A DNA stretch of 64,000 nucleotides from Salinarimonas sp. (GTDB lineage Bacteria > Pseudomonadota > Alphaproteobacteria > Rhizobiales > Beijerinckiaceae). The stretch spans positions 109,708 through 173,707 of the forward strand of contig JAFIEI010000003.1 of NCBI GenBank assembly GCA_020832565.1. The letters run 5' to 3'. Positions 45,673 through 55,490 of the stretch are shown here, piece by piece (the stretch's first letter is position 1; the number at the start of each line of letters is the position of its first letter). The translations under genes were made by a program, and so were the position numbers. The notes below the pieces were generated by a model, which ran no database searches, was not told the origin of the DNA, and saw only the letters and a program-made list of their open reading frames with translations.

Positions 45673-46134
45673 CGGCGTGCACCATGACGGATCATCCCGA
45701 CAGAGAGGCAGTTGGTGGTGATGAAAATGGCGATGGCGGCAACTGTGGTCTGGCGGGCATCAGGTTGAGGCGTCAACGAACAGCGCCATCAGGCATTGAT
45801 ACTGGATGCTTTTTTTGATTGTTTCAAGTCTATGTTGCAATTTAAAGTTAGCAAGCGGAATTGCATATGTGAAGCTCGCAACCTCGGATGCGTCCACATG
45901 TCGGCGAAAGGTGCTCGTCGGTTCGATCGCAAGCTGCCGTTTCAGCGTGCCGGAATGAAGCCGACGAAGCCGTGTTTCGGGCATGAAGCGGGCGAAAGAG
46001 CGGGGCCGAGCCGTCGAGGAACCTGCCTGCCCATCTGTCTGTCGTTGCAGGTTGGGGACAAAGGCGCATTCCATCGCATGGGGCGAGTGCTATAAGGGGC
46101 CTTGATGATCGCAAGGGGAGCTAGGTGCGCAGCA
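45673..46134. other. Intergenic region without a recognisable gene
   Basis: Includes an AT-rich stretch around 45800-45870, unlike the flanks. An open frame at 45796-46095 has no family resemblance and no good ribosome site. No RNA gene was recognised. Confidence 0.4.
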
Positions 46135-46494
46135 ATGGGCAGGAAATCGATGACGATCGCCGCAGCCCTCCTCCTCGCCGGATGCCTGGCGCAGGAGGAG
46201 GTGCCGTTTGCCGGCGGCATGCCGCAGACGCCTTCGCCGGAACGGGGGCAGGCGGTGGCCGAGCAATGGTGCGCGACCTGCCATGCGCGTGACGAGGAAG
46301 CCCGCGCCGCGCGGGTCGCCCAAGAGGGCGACGGGCCGAGCTTCGCCGCCATCGCCGGACGGGACGGGCGCGATGAGCAGTTTCTTTGGGATTTCCTCGA
46401 AGGCGATCACTTCCCGATGCCCACCTACAGGCTCTTCCCGCAGGAGCGGGCCGACATTGCTGCCTATATCGTGAGCCTGCGCGTCGAAGAATAA
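46135..46494 (+). CDS. Lipoprotein c-type cytochrome
   Basis: 119 residues from ATG 46135. A short signal peptide ends in the lipobox LLAG-C17, so it is lipid-anchored outside the inner membrane. One heme site CATCH (46-50) and a likely methionine ligand in HFPMPTYRLF. The RADIAAYIVSL end is the usual last helix of small class-I cytochromes c. Electron partner unknown. An ATG 33 nt upstream would lengthen the signal peptide unnaturally. Confidence 0.82.
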   Translation: MGRKSMTIAAALLLAGCLAQEEVPFAGGMPQTPSPERGQAVAEQWCATCHARDEEARAARVAQEGDGPSFAAIAGRDGRDEQFLWDFLEGDHFPMPTYRLFPQERADIAAYIVSLRVEE

Positions 46495-46563
46495 AGCGCC
46501 TGGCGCTTTTCATCCGGGGGCGATGCCGTTATACCGCCCGCTTCTTTCGACAGGAGTTCCTTG

Positions 46564-47379
46564 ATGGCTAAAACCCGTATGGTGGTGGCCGGCGCTTCCG
46601 GGCGCATGGGCCGCATGCTGATCAGGACGATCGACGAAACGCCGGGCTGCGCCCTTTCCGGGGCGCTCGAACGCCCGACCTCCGGCTGCCTGGGACAGGA
46701 TGCGGGCATGGTTTCCGGTGTCGGCGATCTCGGCGTGACGGTCTCGGCTGACGCGCGCGACGTGCTCGCGCAGGCGGATGTGCTCATCGATTTCACGACA
46801 CCGGAGGCGAGCCTCGCCTATGCCGCTCTGGCGGCGGAGACCGGCACGGCGCATGTGGTCGGAACGACCGGGCTCTCGAGCGAAGATGTCGACGCATTGC
46901 GGGCCTTCGGCGAGGAGACGGTGATCATCCAGTCGGGCAACATGTCGCTCGGCGTGAACCTGCTGGCCGCTCTGGTGCGCAAGGTCTCGGCGGTTCTCGG
47001 CGAGGAATTCGACGTCGAGATCCTCGAAATGCATCATCGCCAGAAGGTCGACGCGCCCTCGGGCACTGCCTTCATGCTCGGGGAGGCGGCGGCGCAAGGG
47101 CGCCAGATCTCGCTTGAGGAACGTTCAGTGCGCCATCGCGACGGCCATACCGGTGCGCGCGATCCCGGCGATATAGGCTTTGCGACCCTGCGCGGCGGGA
47201 CCGTGGTGGGGGATCATTCGGTGATCTTCGCCGGCCCGCACGAGCGCATCGTGCTGCAGCACGTGGCCGAGCAGCGCATTCTTTTTGCCCGTGGCGCCGT
47301 GCGTGCGGCGATCTGGGGCAAGGGCAAGCCCGCCGGTTTCTATTCGATGGCCGATGTCCTCGGCCTCAACGATCTTTGA
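46564..47379 (+). CDS. dapB: 4-hydroxy-tetrahydrodipicolinate reductase
   Basis: Reduces the DapA product in lysine and diaminopimelate synthesis. 271 residues. Nucleotide site GASGRMGRM (about 10-18), catalytic region [18 protein letters not shown] 46564 has AGGAG upstream; a TTG one codon earlier is unlikely. gpmA follows after 22 nt. Confidence 0.96.
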   Translation: MAKTRMVVAGASGRMGRMLIRTIDETPGCALSGALERPTSGCLGQDAGMVSGVGDLGVTVSADARDVLAQADVLIDFTTPEASLAYAALAAETGTAHVVGTTGLSSEDVDALRAFGEETVIIQSGNMSLGVNLLAALVRKVSAVLGEEFDVEILEMHHRQKVDAPSGTAFMLGEAAAQGRQISLEERSVRHRDGHTGARDPGDIGFATLRGGTVVGDHSVIFAGPHERIVLQHVAEQRILFARGAVRAAIWGKGKPAGFYSMADVLGLNDL

Positions 47380-47401
47380 ACGCAACGAAAGGATTGAAAC
47401 G

Positions 47402-48022
47402 ATGGAGCGCCTTCTCGTGCTCGTGCGCCATGGCCAGAGCGAGTGGAACAAGCAGAACCTCTTCACCGGCTGGCGTGATCCCGGCCTGACGGAACTCGGT
47501 GTCGAGGAGGCGGTGCGTGGCGGCAAGCTCCTGAAAGAGCGCGGCCTGTCCTTCGATATCGCCTTCACTTCGGTGCTCACCCGCGCGCAGAAGACCCTCG
47601 ACCTGATCCTCGGCGAGATCGGCCAGGAAGGCCTCGAGACCATCCGCGACCAGGCGCTCAACGAGCGTGATTACGGTGATCTCGCGGGGCTCAACAAGGA
47701 TGATGCCCGCGCGAAGTGGGGCGACGAGCAGGTTCATGTCTGGCGCCGCTCCTACGACGTGCAGCCGCCCGGCGGCGAGAGCCTGCGCGATACGGTGGCG
47801 CGTGTGCTGCCCTTCTATATCCGCGAGATTCAGCCCCGCGTCATGCGCGGCGAGCGGGTCATCGTCTCGGCGCATGGCAACAGCCTGCGCGCCCTGATCA
47901 TGGTGCTCGACGGTTATACGAAGGAGACGATTCCGAGCCTCGAACTCGGCACCGGCATCCCCATGGTCTATCGCCTGAACGCCGATACGACGGTGGCGAG
48001 CAGCGAAATCCTCGAAGGTTGA
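47402..48022 (+). CDS. gpmA: 2,3-bisphosphoglycerate-dependent phosphoglycerate mutase
   Basis: Interconverts 3- and 2-phosphoglycerate. 206 residues; phosphohistidine in VRHGQSEWN (H10), [10 protein letters not shown] and [10 protein letters not shown] (second His) are all present. This is the short form (about 205 residues) common in alphaproteobacteria, lacking the insert of the 250-residue E. coli enzyme. Same strand and close behind dapB, probably one operon. Confidence 0.95.
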   Translation: MERLLVLVRHGQSEWNKQNLFTGWRDPGLTELGVEEAVRGGKLLKERGLSFDIAFTSVLTRAQKTLDLILGEIGQEGLETIRDQALNERDYGDLAGLNKDDARAKWGDEQVHVWRRSYDVQPPGGESLRDTVARVLPFYIREIQPRVMRGERVIVSAHGNSLRALIMVLDGYTKETIPSLELGTGIPMVYRLNADTTVASSEILEG

Positions 48023-48037
48023 GCGCGATATCCGCGC

Positions 48038-48496
48038 TCAGCCGAAGATGAAGGCGAGAAACGGCACCGCGACGACACCGGCCGTCGCGAGGCCGGCTGC
48101 CAGCAGGGTGCGGTCACGCTTTGCTGCGATGGAACGCAGCCGCCGCGCGACGCTCTGCCCGTCGAGCCTCGCATCGTCGAGAACATAGAGCGCGTCATCT
48201 TCGCTCAAGCCGAAAAAGGCGACGGCATCGCCGAGGCTGTCACCTGCGAGCCCCTGGGCACGCAGCAGCGGATCGGCATGGGCGATTTCCATTGGTGACG
48301 CCTGATAACGCAGGCGGCTGCGCGCATCGAACGGCGCTTCGTAATCCTCGGGGAACGGCGCAAAATCCGTATTCGGGCGGCGTTCCAGCAATACGGCCCA
48401 GCGCTCCAGGCGCTCACGGCGGGTCAGCATCTCCCGCGGCCGGTTCGACGCGACTTGAGCAACGCTACGGAGCTGATCAACACCCTCGTGTTTCAT
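48038..48496 (-). CDS. Hypothetical protein with C-terminal membrane helix
   Basis: 152 residues from ATG 48496, which has a strong AGGAGG site upstream; longer in-frame starts are rejected. The N-terminal part (RRERLERWAVLLER) is charged, the middle is soluble, and a single hydrophobic helix ends the protein (LLAAGLATAGVVAVPFLAFI), as in tail-anchored proteins. No family recognised. Confidence 0.65.
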   Translation of the reverse strand: MKHEGVDQLRSVAQVASNRPREMLTRRERLERWAVLLERRPNTDFAPFPEDYEAPFDARSRLRYQASPMEIAHADPLLRAQGLAGDSLGDAVAFFGLSEDDALYVLDDARLDGQSVARRLRSIAAKRDRTLLAAGLATAGVVAVPFLAFIFG

Positions 48497-48645
48497 CGAT
48501 CCCTCCTCTGCAATGGTCGCTACAAAATGTATTCGCAGAGCGACAATTGTTCTGGAGTAAAATAGAAAGTTAACACTTGGGCCGAATTTCGGCAAGACGC
48601 GTTCCAAAATCAAACACTAAGTTACGAATTGTTGCGTGACCTTGG

Positions 48646-49002
48646 TTACGCAAGTGCAAAATACGTGACTGAAATTAAGATCAATTCACCTGCAATAACA
48701 CCTGCTATGACCGATCGCCGCGCCAGAAAGTAGACGCCGACACCGGCAACCACGGCCCCGAAGCGGGCGAGGATCGGTGCTGCGGCAAGGGCGCCGGTGG
48801 GCGTCAGCAGCAGTTTCATCACGACTGCGGCGAGCAGTGTCGTGGCGACAGCGCGTACCCAGACGATGATTTCCGAGCGCTCGTCCAGCCCGCGCGAGAC
48901 GACGACCCCGAGCGCGCGCCAGACCTCGCTGGGCAGAAAACCCACCATGATCAGAACGAGATAGGGCCATAGCGGCGCAATCGCGACTTCGAATGCCGTC
49001 AT
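48646..49002 (-). CDS. azlD: AzlD-family membrane protein
   Basis: 118 residues, four hydrophobic helices. Small subunit of the AzlCD-type exporter of branched-chain amino acids: the start LWPYLVLIMVGFLPSEVWR is typical. Its ATG overlaps the azlC stop by 4 nt. Confidence 0.85.
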   Translation of the reverse strand: MTAFEVAIAPLWPYLVLIMVGFLPSEVWRALGVVVSRGLDERSEIIVWVRAVATTLLAAVVMKLLLTPTGALAAAPILARFGAVVAGVGVYFLARRSVIAGVIAGELILISVTYFALA

Positions 49003-49760
49003 CTGCGCCTCCGCCCGATGAGCCAGGCCAGCGTTCCGCCGACGAGGCCGGTCGCCAGCAGGTCGAAATCGGGGCCCACAAGCAGCGTGAACAGCGGAGC
49101 GAGGACGGCGCCTATGAACAGCGCGGCCTGGTCGATGAGCGTGCGTGCACCTGCGATCAGGGCGATGGTGAAGAACAGCGGCGTCAGGAAGAGCAAGCCG
49201 GCTGCGAGGTACAACGGCACGGCGGCGCTGAGCAGGAAGCCGATTCCGGTCATCGTCGTCGCGACCAGCAGGCAGGCATTGGCGAAGCCGAGATAATAGC
49301 GGAACCGCTCCTCCTCCGGCATCGTCGGCATGCGGCGGTTGCTCTCGATCCAGACGGTCACCGCGACATAATGGGCGACGAAGAGCTGTGTGAGCAGGCT
49401 CTGTCCGGGGCGTCGCAGCATCGGCATCATCGCGACCGTCATCGGCAGCAGGCGGATCGAGGAAAGCGATACCGCCACTGCGAGTAACGGCAGCGCCGTG
49501 CCGCCCGCGACCCCGCCGAACAGGATCACCTGCGCCGGCGCGGCCCACATCAGGAGCGTCGACAACACCGCCACGCCGAAGGGGAAGCCGACATCCTGCG
49601 CCAGCGAGCCGACGCCGAGGAGGGAGAAGCCGACGATCCAGGCCGGCAGCACCAGCGCATCGCGGATGCCGCGCAGGACCGGGGAGCGGTGCGTTGATGA
49701 TCCGCTGCCGTTCGTGCCCGTGCGCTCCGGCTGCGAGTCGTTGGCGCCTGTTTCGTTCAT
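48999..49760 (-). CDS. azlC: AzlC-family branched-chain amino acid exporter subunit
   Basis: 253 residues. After a polar, Ser/Thr-rich 27-residue start come about seven to eight hydrophobic helices; LPAWIVGFSLLGVGSLAQDV and SSIRLLPMTVAMMPML are recognisable AzlC segments. With AzlD it likely exports leucine-type amino acids or analogues. The true start is taken as ATG 49760; the open frame further upstream has no family match. Confidence 0.88.
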   Translation of the reverse strand: MNETGANDSQPERTGTNGSGSSTHRSPVLRGIRDALVLPAWIVGFSLLGVGSLAQDVGFPFGVAVLSTLLMWAAPAQVILFGGVAGGTALPLLAVAVSLSSIRLLPMTVAMMPMLRRPGQSLLTQLFVAHYVAVTVWIESNRRMPTMPEEERFRYYLGFANACLLVATTMTGIGFLLSAAVPLYLAAGLLFLTPLFFTIALIAGARTLIDQAALFIGAVLAPLFTLLVGPDFDLLATGLVGGTLAWLIGRRRR

Positions 49761-49960
49761 GCTTTTATTGATCACGAAGCGGCGCGCCACGCCATGGGAA
49801 TTCCGCAATTGCCGGAGCTGCGCGCCCCCCGAATGCGCGTGCGCAGCGCGGTTTTGCCAGAACGGAGCGGGGAGGATGCGCGGTTTCGGCGCGTGCGCCG
49901 GCTGGCCGGTTCTGATACATACACGCATCGAACAATTGAAAAAATACAGGGCCGGAAACG

Positions 49961-51376
49961 ATGGACATGATCGCCGCCGATGCGCGCAAGCGCCCCGATG
50001 CCGCCACCCTCGCGACGCTGAGCGAAGCCTTGAAGGGCTTTCTCGGAGAGCGCGTCTCCACATCGCAGGCGGTGCGCGAGCAGCACGCCAACACGCTGAC
50101 ATGGGTGGTGAACCAGCCGCCGGATATCGTCGTCTTCGTCGACAGCACGGAGGAGGTCTCGCGGGTGGTCAAGCTTTGCGCCGAGCATGACGTGCCGGTG
50201 ATCCCGTTCGGCACGGGTACCTCCTTCGAGGGCCATACCAATGCCCCTTATGGTGGCGTCTCCATCGATACCAGCCGGATGAATGCGGTGATCGCGGTGC
50301 ATGCCGAGGATCTCGACTGCGTGGTGCAGCCGGGGATCACGCGCAAGGCGCTCAATGAATATCTGCGCGATATGGGGCTGTTCTTCCCCATCGATCCGGG
50401 CGCAGACGCCTCGCTCGGCGGCATGGCAGGCACGCGCGCATCAGGCACCAATGCGGTGCGTTACGGCACGATGAAGGACAACGTGCTGGCGCTGACCGTG
50501 GTCATGCCCAATGGTGACATCGTCAAGACCTCGCGTCGCGCCAAGAAGTCCAGTGCCGGCTATGATCTCACCCGATTGATGGTCGGCTCGGAGGGCACGC
50601 TCGGCATCATCACGGAGATCACGTTGAAGCTGCACGGCATCCCGGAGGCGATTTCGGGCGGCGTCTGCCCCTTCCCGAGCATCGCGGCTGCCTGCGAGGC
50701 GGTGATCATCACCATCCAGTCCGGCATCCCGGTGGCGCGGATCGAGCTGATCGACGAGATGCAGGTGCGCGCCATCAACCTCTATTCGAAGACGACACTG
50801 GAGGAGAAGCCGCAACTCTTCCTCGAATTTCATGGCTCGGAAGATGGCGTGAAGGAGCAGGCTTCGCGCTTCGGCGAGATCGCCGAGGAATTCGGCGGCG
50901 GCCCGTTCGTGTGGACGACCCAGGCCGAGGAGCGCACCCGACTCTGGCAGGCGCGTCATGACGCATACTGGTCCGCGATGGCGCTGCGCCCCGGCGCCAA
51001 GGGTATCTCCACCGATGTCTGCGTCCCGATTTCGCGGCTGGCAGAATGTGTCGAGGCAACCCAGCGCGACATCGAAGAGGCAGGGCTGATGGCGCCGATC
51101 GTCGGCCATGTCGGTGACGGCAATTTCCACGTCCTGCCGCTGGTCGATATGGATAATCCCGAAGAGATCGCCAAGGCCGAGCGATTCGTCGAGCTGCTCG
51201 TCGAGCGTGCGCTCGAAATGGGCGGCACCTGCACCGGCGAACACGGCGTCGGCCAGATGAAGATGAAATACCTCGAATCGGAGCACGGTGCGGAGGCGCT
51301 CTCGGTCATGCGGGCGATCAAGCATGCGCTGGATCCGCAAAACATCATGAATCCCGGCAAGATCGTCTCCTGGTGA
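49961..51376 (+). CDS. FAD-linked oxidase, D-lactate dehydrogenase (cytochrome)/GlcD type
   Basis: 471 residues. FAD-binding PCMH domain: PVIPFGTGTSFEGH and DPGADASLGGMAGTRASGTNAVRYGT; C-terminal substrate domain with GHVGDGNFHVLPLVD and the GEHGVGQMKMKYL signature. This is the VAO-type family of D-2-hydroxyacid dehydrogenases (Dld, GlcD). No glcE or glcF gene is adjacent, so a cytochrome-linked D-lactate dehydrogenase is favoured. Peripheral membrane or cytoplasmic. Confidence 0.88.
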   Translation: MDMIAADARKRPDAATLATLSEALKGFLGERVSTSQAVREQHANTLTWVVNQPPDIVVFVDSTEEVSRVVKLCAEHDVPVIPFGTGTSFEGHTNAPYGGVSIDTSRMNAVIAVHAEDLDCVVQPGITRKALNEYLRDMGLFFPIDPGADASLGGMAGTRASGTNAVRYGTMKDNVLALTVVMPNGDIVKTSRRAKKSSAGYDLTRLMVGSEGTLGIITEITLKLHGIPEAISGGVCPFPSIAAACEAVIITIQSGIPVARIELIDEMQVRAINLYSKTTLEEKPQLFLEFHGSEDGVKEQASRFGEIAEEFGGGPFVWTTQAEERTRLWQARHDAYWSAMALRPGAKGISTDVCVPISRLAECVEATQRDIEEAGLMAPIVGHVGDGNFHVLPLVDMDNPEEIAKAERFVELLVERALEMGGTCTGEHGVGQMKMKYLESEHGAEALSVMRAIKHALDPQNIMNPGKIVSW

Positions 51377-51553
51377 GCGAATGTCCCGGCCCCCGCAGGT
51401 GCGCCGGGACTTTAATTCGGGATTTTGTGCGCCGAACCGCCCGGCAATGCTGGACGTGCGCGCCCGCTTTCGTCATGGTTCGGCCATGTCACGGGGTTAA
51501 CCCCGTGTCGAACCTGTTGAATTCGATCGCTGGCGTGAAGGGGTCTCTGGGCC

Positions 51554-54500
51554 TTGCGTGACAGTCTGACCGCTCTGGCGGCTCTCGTCATACTGATCCT
51601 GGTGGCGGCACTCGCGATCCCGCCTTTCGTCGACTGGGAGGAGCGACGTCTCGATCTCGAGGCGGCGCTTTCGCGCGCCGCCGGCATACCGGTGGAAACA
51701 CGCGGTGCGATCGAGCTGCGGCTTTTGCCCTCGCCGCGCATGCGGGTCGACGGTCTCACCATCGGCGTCCCCGACGGCACCGCTCCTTCGCTCGTCGCCC
51801 AGAACGTATCCGCAGAGATGGAATTGACGGCGCTCCTGCGCGGCGAGGTGCGCTTTCGTGCGATCAGCGTCGCCGAGGCGGATCTGCGCCTGCCGATGCA
51901 GGATGGCGCTATGAGCCTTCCCGGAATGGCGCAGGGCGGCAGAGATGCGCTGGGCGCGCTCGCCTTCGATGACCTTACCATCACCGATCTGAGCGTGACC
52001 ACGATCACGCCGGAGCTCGGCGCCATGCGGCGGGCCCGGCTCGGCGATATTCGCCTGGGTGCACCGTCGCTCGCCGGCCCGTGGCGGATCGAGGGTATCT
52101 ACGCCGGCGACCGGTTCCGGCTCGGCACCGGTCAGCTCGACGAGAATCTGTCCATGCAGATCAAGCTCGTCGGCGGCGCCCAGACGGCGCTTCGCTACGA
52201 TGTGGATGCGCGCCTGCAGATGACGCGCGAGGACGGGCGCTTCCGGCCCGAACTCGCCGGCGACATGCGCTTCACGGCCCTGCCTCACGCTGCCGGGCAG
52301 CCCGATGATGCCGATGGCGCAGTTACTGAGCCGATCGTTCTGAGCACCCGCTTCGACAGCGCGCGTGCCGGGTTCGATCTCTCCGATCTGCGGCTGGAGC
52401 TCGGCGACCCGTCGCTCGGCTCACAATTGGAAGGAAGCGGCTTCCTGCGGCTCGACGATCCGCGTCTGAGCCTGTCTCTGGAGGGGAGGCGGCTTGCGCT
52501 GGACGCCATCATGCGCGGCGAGCGCGGTGCGTTGCTTGCTTCCTGGCTCGCGGGGCAGGGGCAGGGCGCAGCACTGCCGCCTGTCGATCTATCCCTGGCT
52601 TTGGGCAGTATCGGTTTTGCGCAGGAAGAACTCGTGGATGTCGCGTTGCGCGCCATGCTGGAAGGTGGCGCCCTGCAGATCGCGCACAGCGCCGTCACGC
52701 TCCCCGGAGAGGGGCGGCTGACATTCGCCGGTGATCTCGATCTGGTTGCGCGCGATCGCATTGCCGGGCAGGCGCGCCTGACTGCAGCCGATGGCGACCG
52801 TCTGGCGCGCTATCTGCGGCGGATCGGTCTGGAGGGACCCTGGCTCGGCCTCGTGCGCGGCGCCGGGCTCGATATCGGCGGCCACGTCGCCATCGCGCCC
52901 GAGGGGATCACCCTGCGCGATCTGGCCTTCCGCGCCGGAGATGCGGCGATCGGCGGCATGCTTGTCTACACCGCGCCACAGATCGGCCAGCGCGGGCGCA
53001 TCGAGGCGCAGATCCGCGCCGACGGGCTCGATCTGGCCGACCTTCCTCCGCTCGACGGCGTGCCGCTCACCGCCGGCGACACGGATATGACGATCGCGCT
53101 GTCGGCAGAGGACGTTCGCTACGGCGAGGAACGTGGCGGGCGCATCGATGCCCGCATGCACAGCGAGGGCGAGACACTCGTCGTCGAGACCTTCCGGATT
53201 GCGGGGCTTGCCGGAGCCGAGGCGGATCTTTCCGGGCGTATTGCCGCCGATGGTGCCGGCCTGATTTCCGGGCGCGTCCAGGCGGCGCGCGCGGCGCCGC
53301 TGCTGACCCTGCTCGGGCGTCTGCAGCAGGACGGTCTGCTCGGTCTCGCACCGCCCTTCATTCGCGAGGGTGGTGTCGATCTGGCCGTTTCGATCGACAG
53401 GCTGCCGCCGGAGCGCGGGCTCGATGCCGGCGCGTTGCGACTTTCCCTCGAGGGCGATCTCGCCGGCGGGCCATTCAGTGCCACCGCCTCGACGCTGGGC
53501 GGGCGCATCGAGGAATTCCGCATGTTCCTCGCCACCCGCGACACCCGGGACTGGGTCGATCTCGACCATCCCGCCGTGGCCGGGCGCGCCTCGAATGCGA
53601 CGCTCGAAATGCGCCGGTCCGGTTCCGATCGCTATGCCGCGACGGCCTCGGGCGACATGGCGGGGCTGCGCTTTCGCACGACGCGCGCCCTGTCGATCGA
53701 TGCGATCACGCGTGAGATCTGGGATGGGGAAATCCAGCTCGCCAGCGACGATCTGCGCCCGGCTCTGGCGCTTCTGGCGCTCGGCGATGCGGGGCTCGAC
53801 ACGCTGCCGGGGCAGATGCGTGTCTCGCTGTCACGCGAGCCCGGCGCTTCGCGGCTCGAACTGGACGGTCGGGTTGCGCAGGACCGCGTGCGCGGTTCGC
53901 TGCGGCTCGGGCAGGAGAGCATTTCCGGCGAGCTCGATCTCGCAGCCCTGTCGCTTCCCCCGCTTATCGATACGCTCTTGACGAATACCGGCGAGGCGGG
54001 TGCCGCAGGCGAGGCAGACGGCGCCGCCTTCCGTCCGATCAGAATGCCGCTTCGGCAGGGGCGGGTGGCGATCACGGCCGAGCGGCTCGGGCTCGGTCGG
54101 GACTTCGAAGCGCGTGAGGCGGCGTTCGATCTGCTGATCAGGCCCGATGGCCTGGTGTTTCAGGATTTCTCTGGCTCGCTGGATCCCGGGCAACTTTCGG
54201 GAACGCTGAGCCTGCGGCTTTCGCCGGACGGGCCGCTTGCGGTCGTCGGTGAGGTCGATTTCGCCGGAATGCCTGCCGAGCGGCTGCTCGGTCCCTCGCC
54301 CTTCGCGGCCAATCTGACCGGTGCGCTCGAATTTGGTGCAGCCGGCACGACGCTCGCCGATGTGCTCGCGGACCTCTCCGGTGCGGGGGTGATCATTCTC
54401 GATGACATCGCAATTGCGAACATGGCGCCGGACGGGGTCGACCGGGGGCTCGAACGTGCGCTCGCCGAGGACGACCCGCTCGGCGGTCGCCGCCTGCAGG

Positions 54501-55375
54501 GGCATGTCGAGCGCGCCCTCGACGACGGCAGTTTCACACGCGACGCGGCGACGGTGTCGGCCACGCTCGTTGGCGGCAATCTGCGGCTCGATCCGCTGCA
54601 ACTCGGCGATTCGGATGCCGGGGAACCGTCATGGCGCGGCGTCGCGGCTTTCGGTCTGGCCGATGGCGGCATCGATATTCGCGGCACATTGCGCGCCGCC
54701 GACGGGCCGACCGGGTGGAGCGGGCCTGCACCGCAGATCGATCTGGGCTGGCGTGGCGGCGAGGACGGGGTGACGCGCATCGTCGATACCGGGCCCTTGA
54801 CCAACGGCGTGGCCCAGATCGTGCTGCAACGTGAACTCGATCGGATCGAGGCATTCGAGCGTGAAGCCGGCGAACGGACGCGGCGCCTCGAGCAACTGCG
54901 CATGGAGCGCGCGCGCGAGCAGGCGCGCCTCGAATGGGTGCGTATCCTCGAAGAGCGTGAGCAGCGCGTGATCGAACGCCGCCCCGCCATGCTGGAAGCA
55001 GCGCAGACGATCGCACGCGAGCGCCGCGCGGAACGGGAAGCCGAGCGTCTGGCGCAGGAAGAGGCCCGACTCGCGGAGGAGGCAGCACGTCGCGCGGAAG
55101 AGGAGGCGGCCCGCGCTGAGGCGGAAGCGCGTCTGCGCGCCGAAGAGGCGGCGGCGCGAGAGGCCGAGGAGGAGGCGCGGCGCGTCCAGGAGCAGGCTGC
55201 CGAGCAGATTGAGCGCGAGCGCATGCGCGACGATATCCGGCGGCTGCTGGAGCGGCAGCGCGAGCTCGACGGCTGGCGCGACCTGTTCCGCGAAGACCGC
55301 CCGGGCGCCGATCTCGACCCGCCATTGCAGCTGTCACCGCCAGGATTTGCAGATCCTGCCAATAGTGCTCCCTGA
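51554..55375 (+). CDS. Very large AsmA-family protein with C-terminal coiled coil
   Basis: 1273 residues from TTG 51554, the first usable start, with a purine-rich AAGGGG upstream. Residues 5-25 are a membrane anchor; LLPSPRMRVDGLTIG is the AsmA N-terminal signature and repeated beta segments continue to about 1090 with an AsmA C-terminal-like part. AsmA-like proteins span the periplasm and help carry phospholipid to the outer membrane. Unusually, residues about 1094-1245 are a highly charged Glu/Arg/Ala coiled coil with many REAE-type repeats. The window also holds an Mla system, so two lipid-transfer routes are represented. Confidence 0.88.
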   Translation: MRDSLTALAALVILILVAALAIPPFVDWEERRLDLEAALSRAAGIPVETRGAIELRLLPSPRMRVDGLTIGVPDGTAPSLVAQNVSAEMELTALLRGEVRFRAISVAEADLRLPMQDGAMSLPGMAQGGRDALGALAFDDLTITDLSVTTITPELGAMRRARLGDIRLGAPSLAGPWRIEGIYAGDRFRLGTGQLDENLSMQIKLVGGAQTALRYDVDARLQMTREDGRFRPELAGDMRFTALPHAAGQPDDADGAVTEPIVLSTRFDSARAGFDLSDLRLELGDPSLGSQLEGSGFLRLDDPRLSLSLEGRRLALDAIMRGERGALLASWLAGQGQGAALPPVDLSLALGSIGFAQEELVDVALRAMLEGGALQIAHSAVTLPGEGRLTFAGDLDLVARDRIAGQARLTAADGDRLARYLRRIGLEGPWLGLVRGAGLDIGGHVAIAPEGITLRDLAFRAGDAAIGGMLVYTAPQIGQRGRIEAQIRADGLDLADLPPLDGVPLTAGDTDMTIALSAEDVRYGEERGGRIDARMHSEGETLVVETFRIAGLAGAEADLSGRIAADGAGLISGRVQAARAAPLLTLLGRLQQDGLLGLAPPFIREGGVDLAVSIDRLPPERGLDAGALRLSLEGDLAGGPFSATASTLGGRIEEFRMFLATRDTRDWVDLDHPAVAGRASNATLEMRRSGSDRYAATASGDMAGLRFRTTRALSIDAITREIWDGEIQLASDDLRPALALLALGDAGLDTLPGQMRVSLSREPGASRLELDGRVAQDRVRGSLRLGQESISGELDLAALSLPPLIDTLLTNTGEAGAAGEADGAAFRPIRMPLRQGRVAITAERLGLGRDFEAREAAFDLLIRPDGLVFQDFSGSLDPGQLSGTLSLRLSPDGPLAVVGEVDFAGMPAERLLGPSPFAANLTGALEFGAAGTTLADVLADLSGAGVIILDDIAIANMAPDGVDRGLERALAEDDPLGGRRLQGHVERALDDGSFTRDAATVSATLVGGNLRLDPLQLGDSDAGEPSWRGVAAFGLADGGIDIRGTLRAADGPTGWSGPAPQIDLGWRGGEDGVTRIVDTGPLTNGVAQIVLQRELDRIEAFEREAGERTRRLEQLRMERAREQARLEWVRILEEREQRVIERRPAMLEAAQTIARERRAEREAERLAQEEARLAEEAARRAEEEAARAEAEARLRAEEAAAREAEEEARRVQEQAAEQIERERMRDDIRRLLERQRELDGWRDLFREDRPGADLDPPLQLSPPGFADPANSAP

Positions 55376-55430
55376 GCCGGCCACTTGCTGCGCGCGGCGT
55401 GATGCCCGGCCAGCGCCGGGGATCAGAATC

Positions 55431-55464
55431 AAAGCGCCGCAGATCGCTTGATCCGCGGCGCTTT
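55431..55464. terminator. Bidirectional terminator-like hairpin
   Basis: A perfect 10-bp stem (aaagcgccgc / gcggcgcttt) around a 14-nt loop between the convergent AsmA-like and hydrolase genes. Confidence 0.6.
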
Positions 55465-55490
55465 GCGATTCAGCAGAAACAATGGGCGCG

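Noticed and set aside
45796..46095. 99-residue open frame in the gap before the cytochrome gene
   Set aside because: No ribosome site, no family resemblance and atypical composition.
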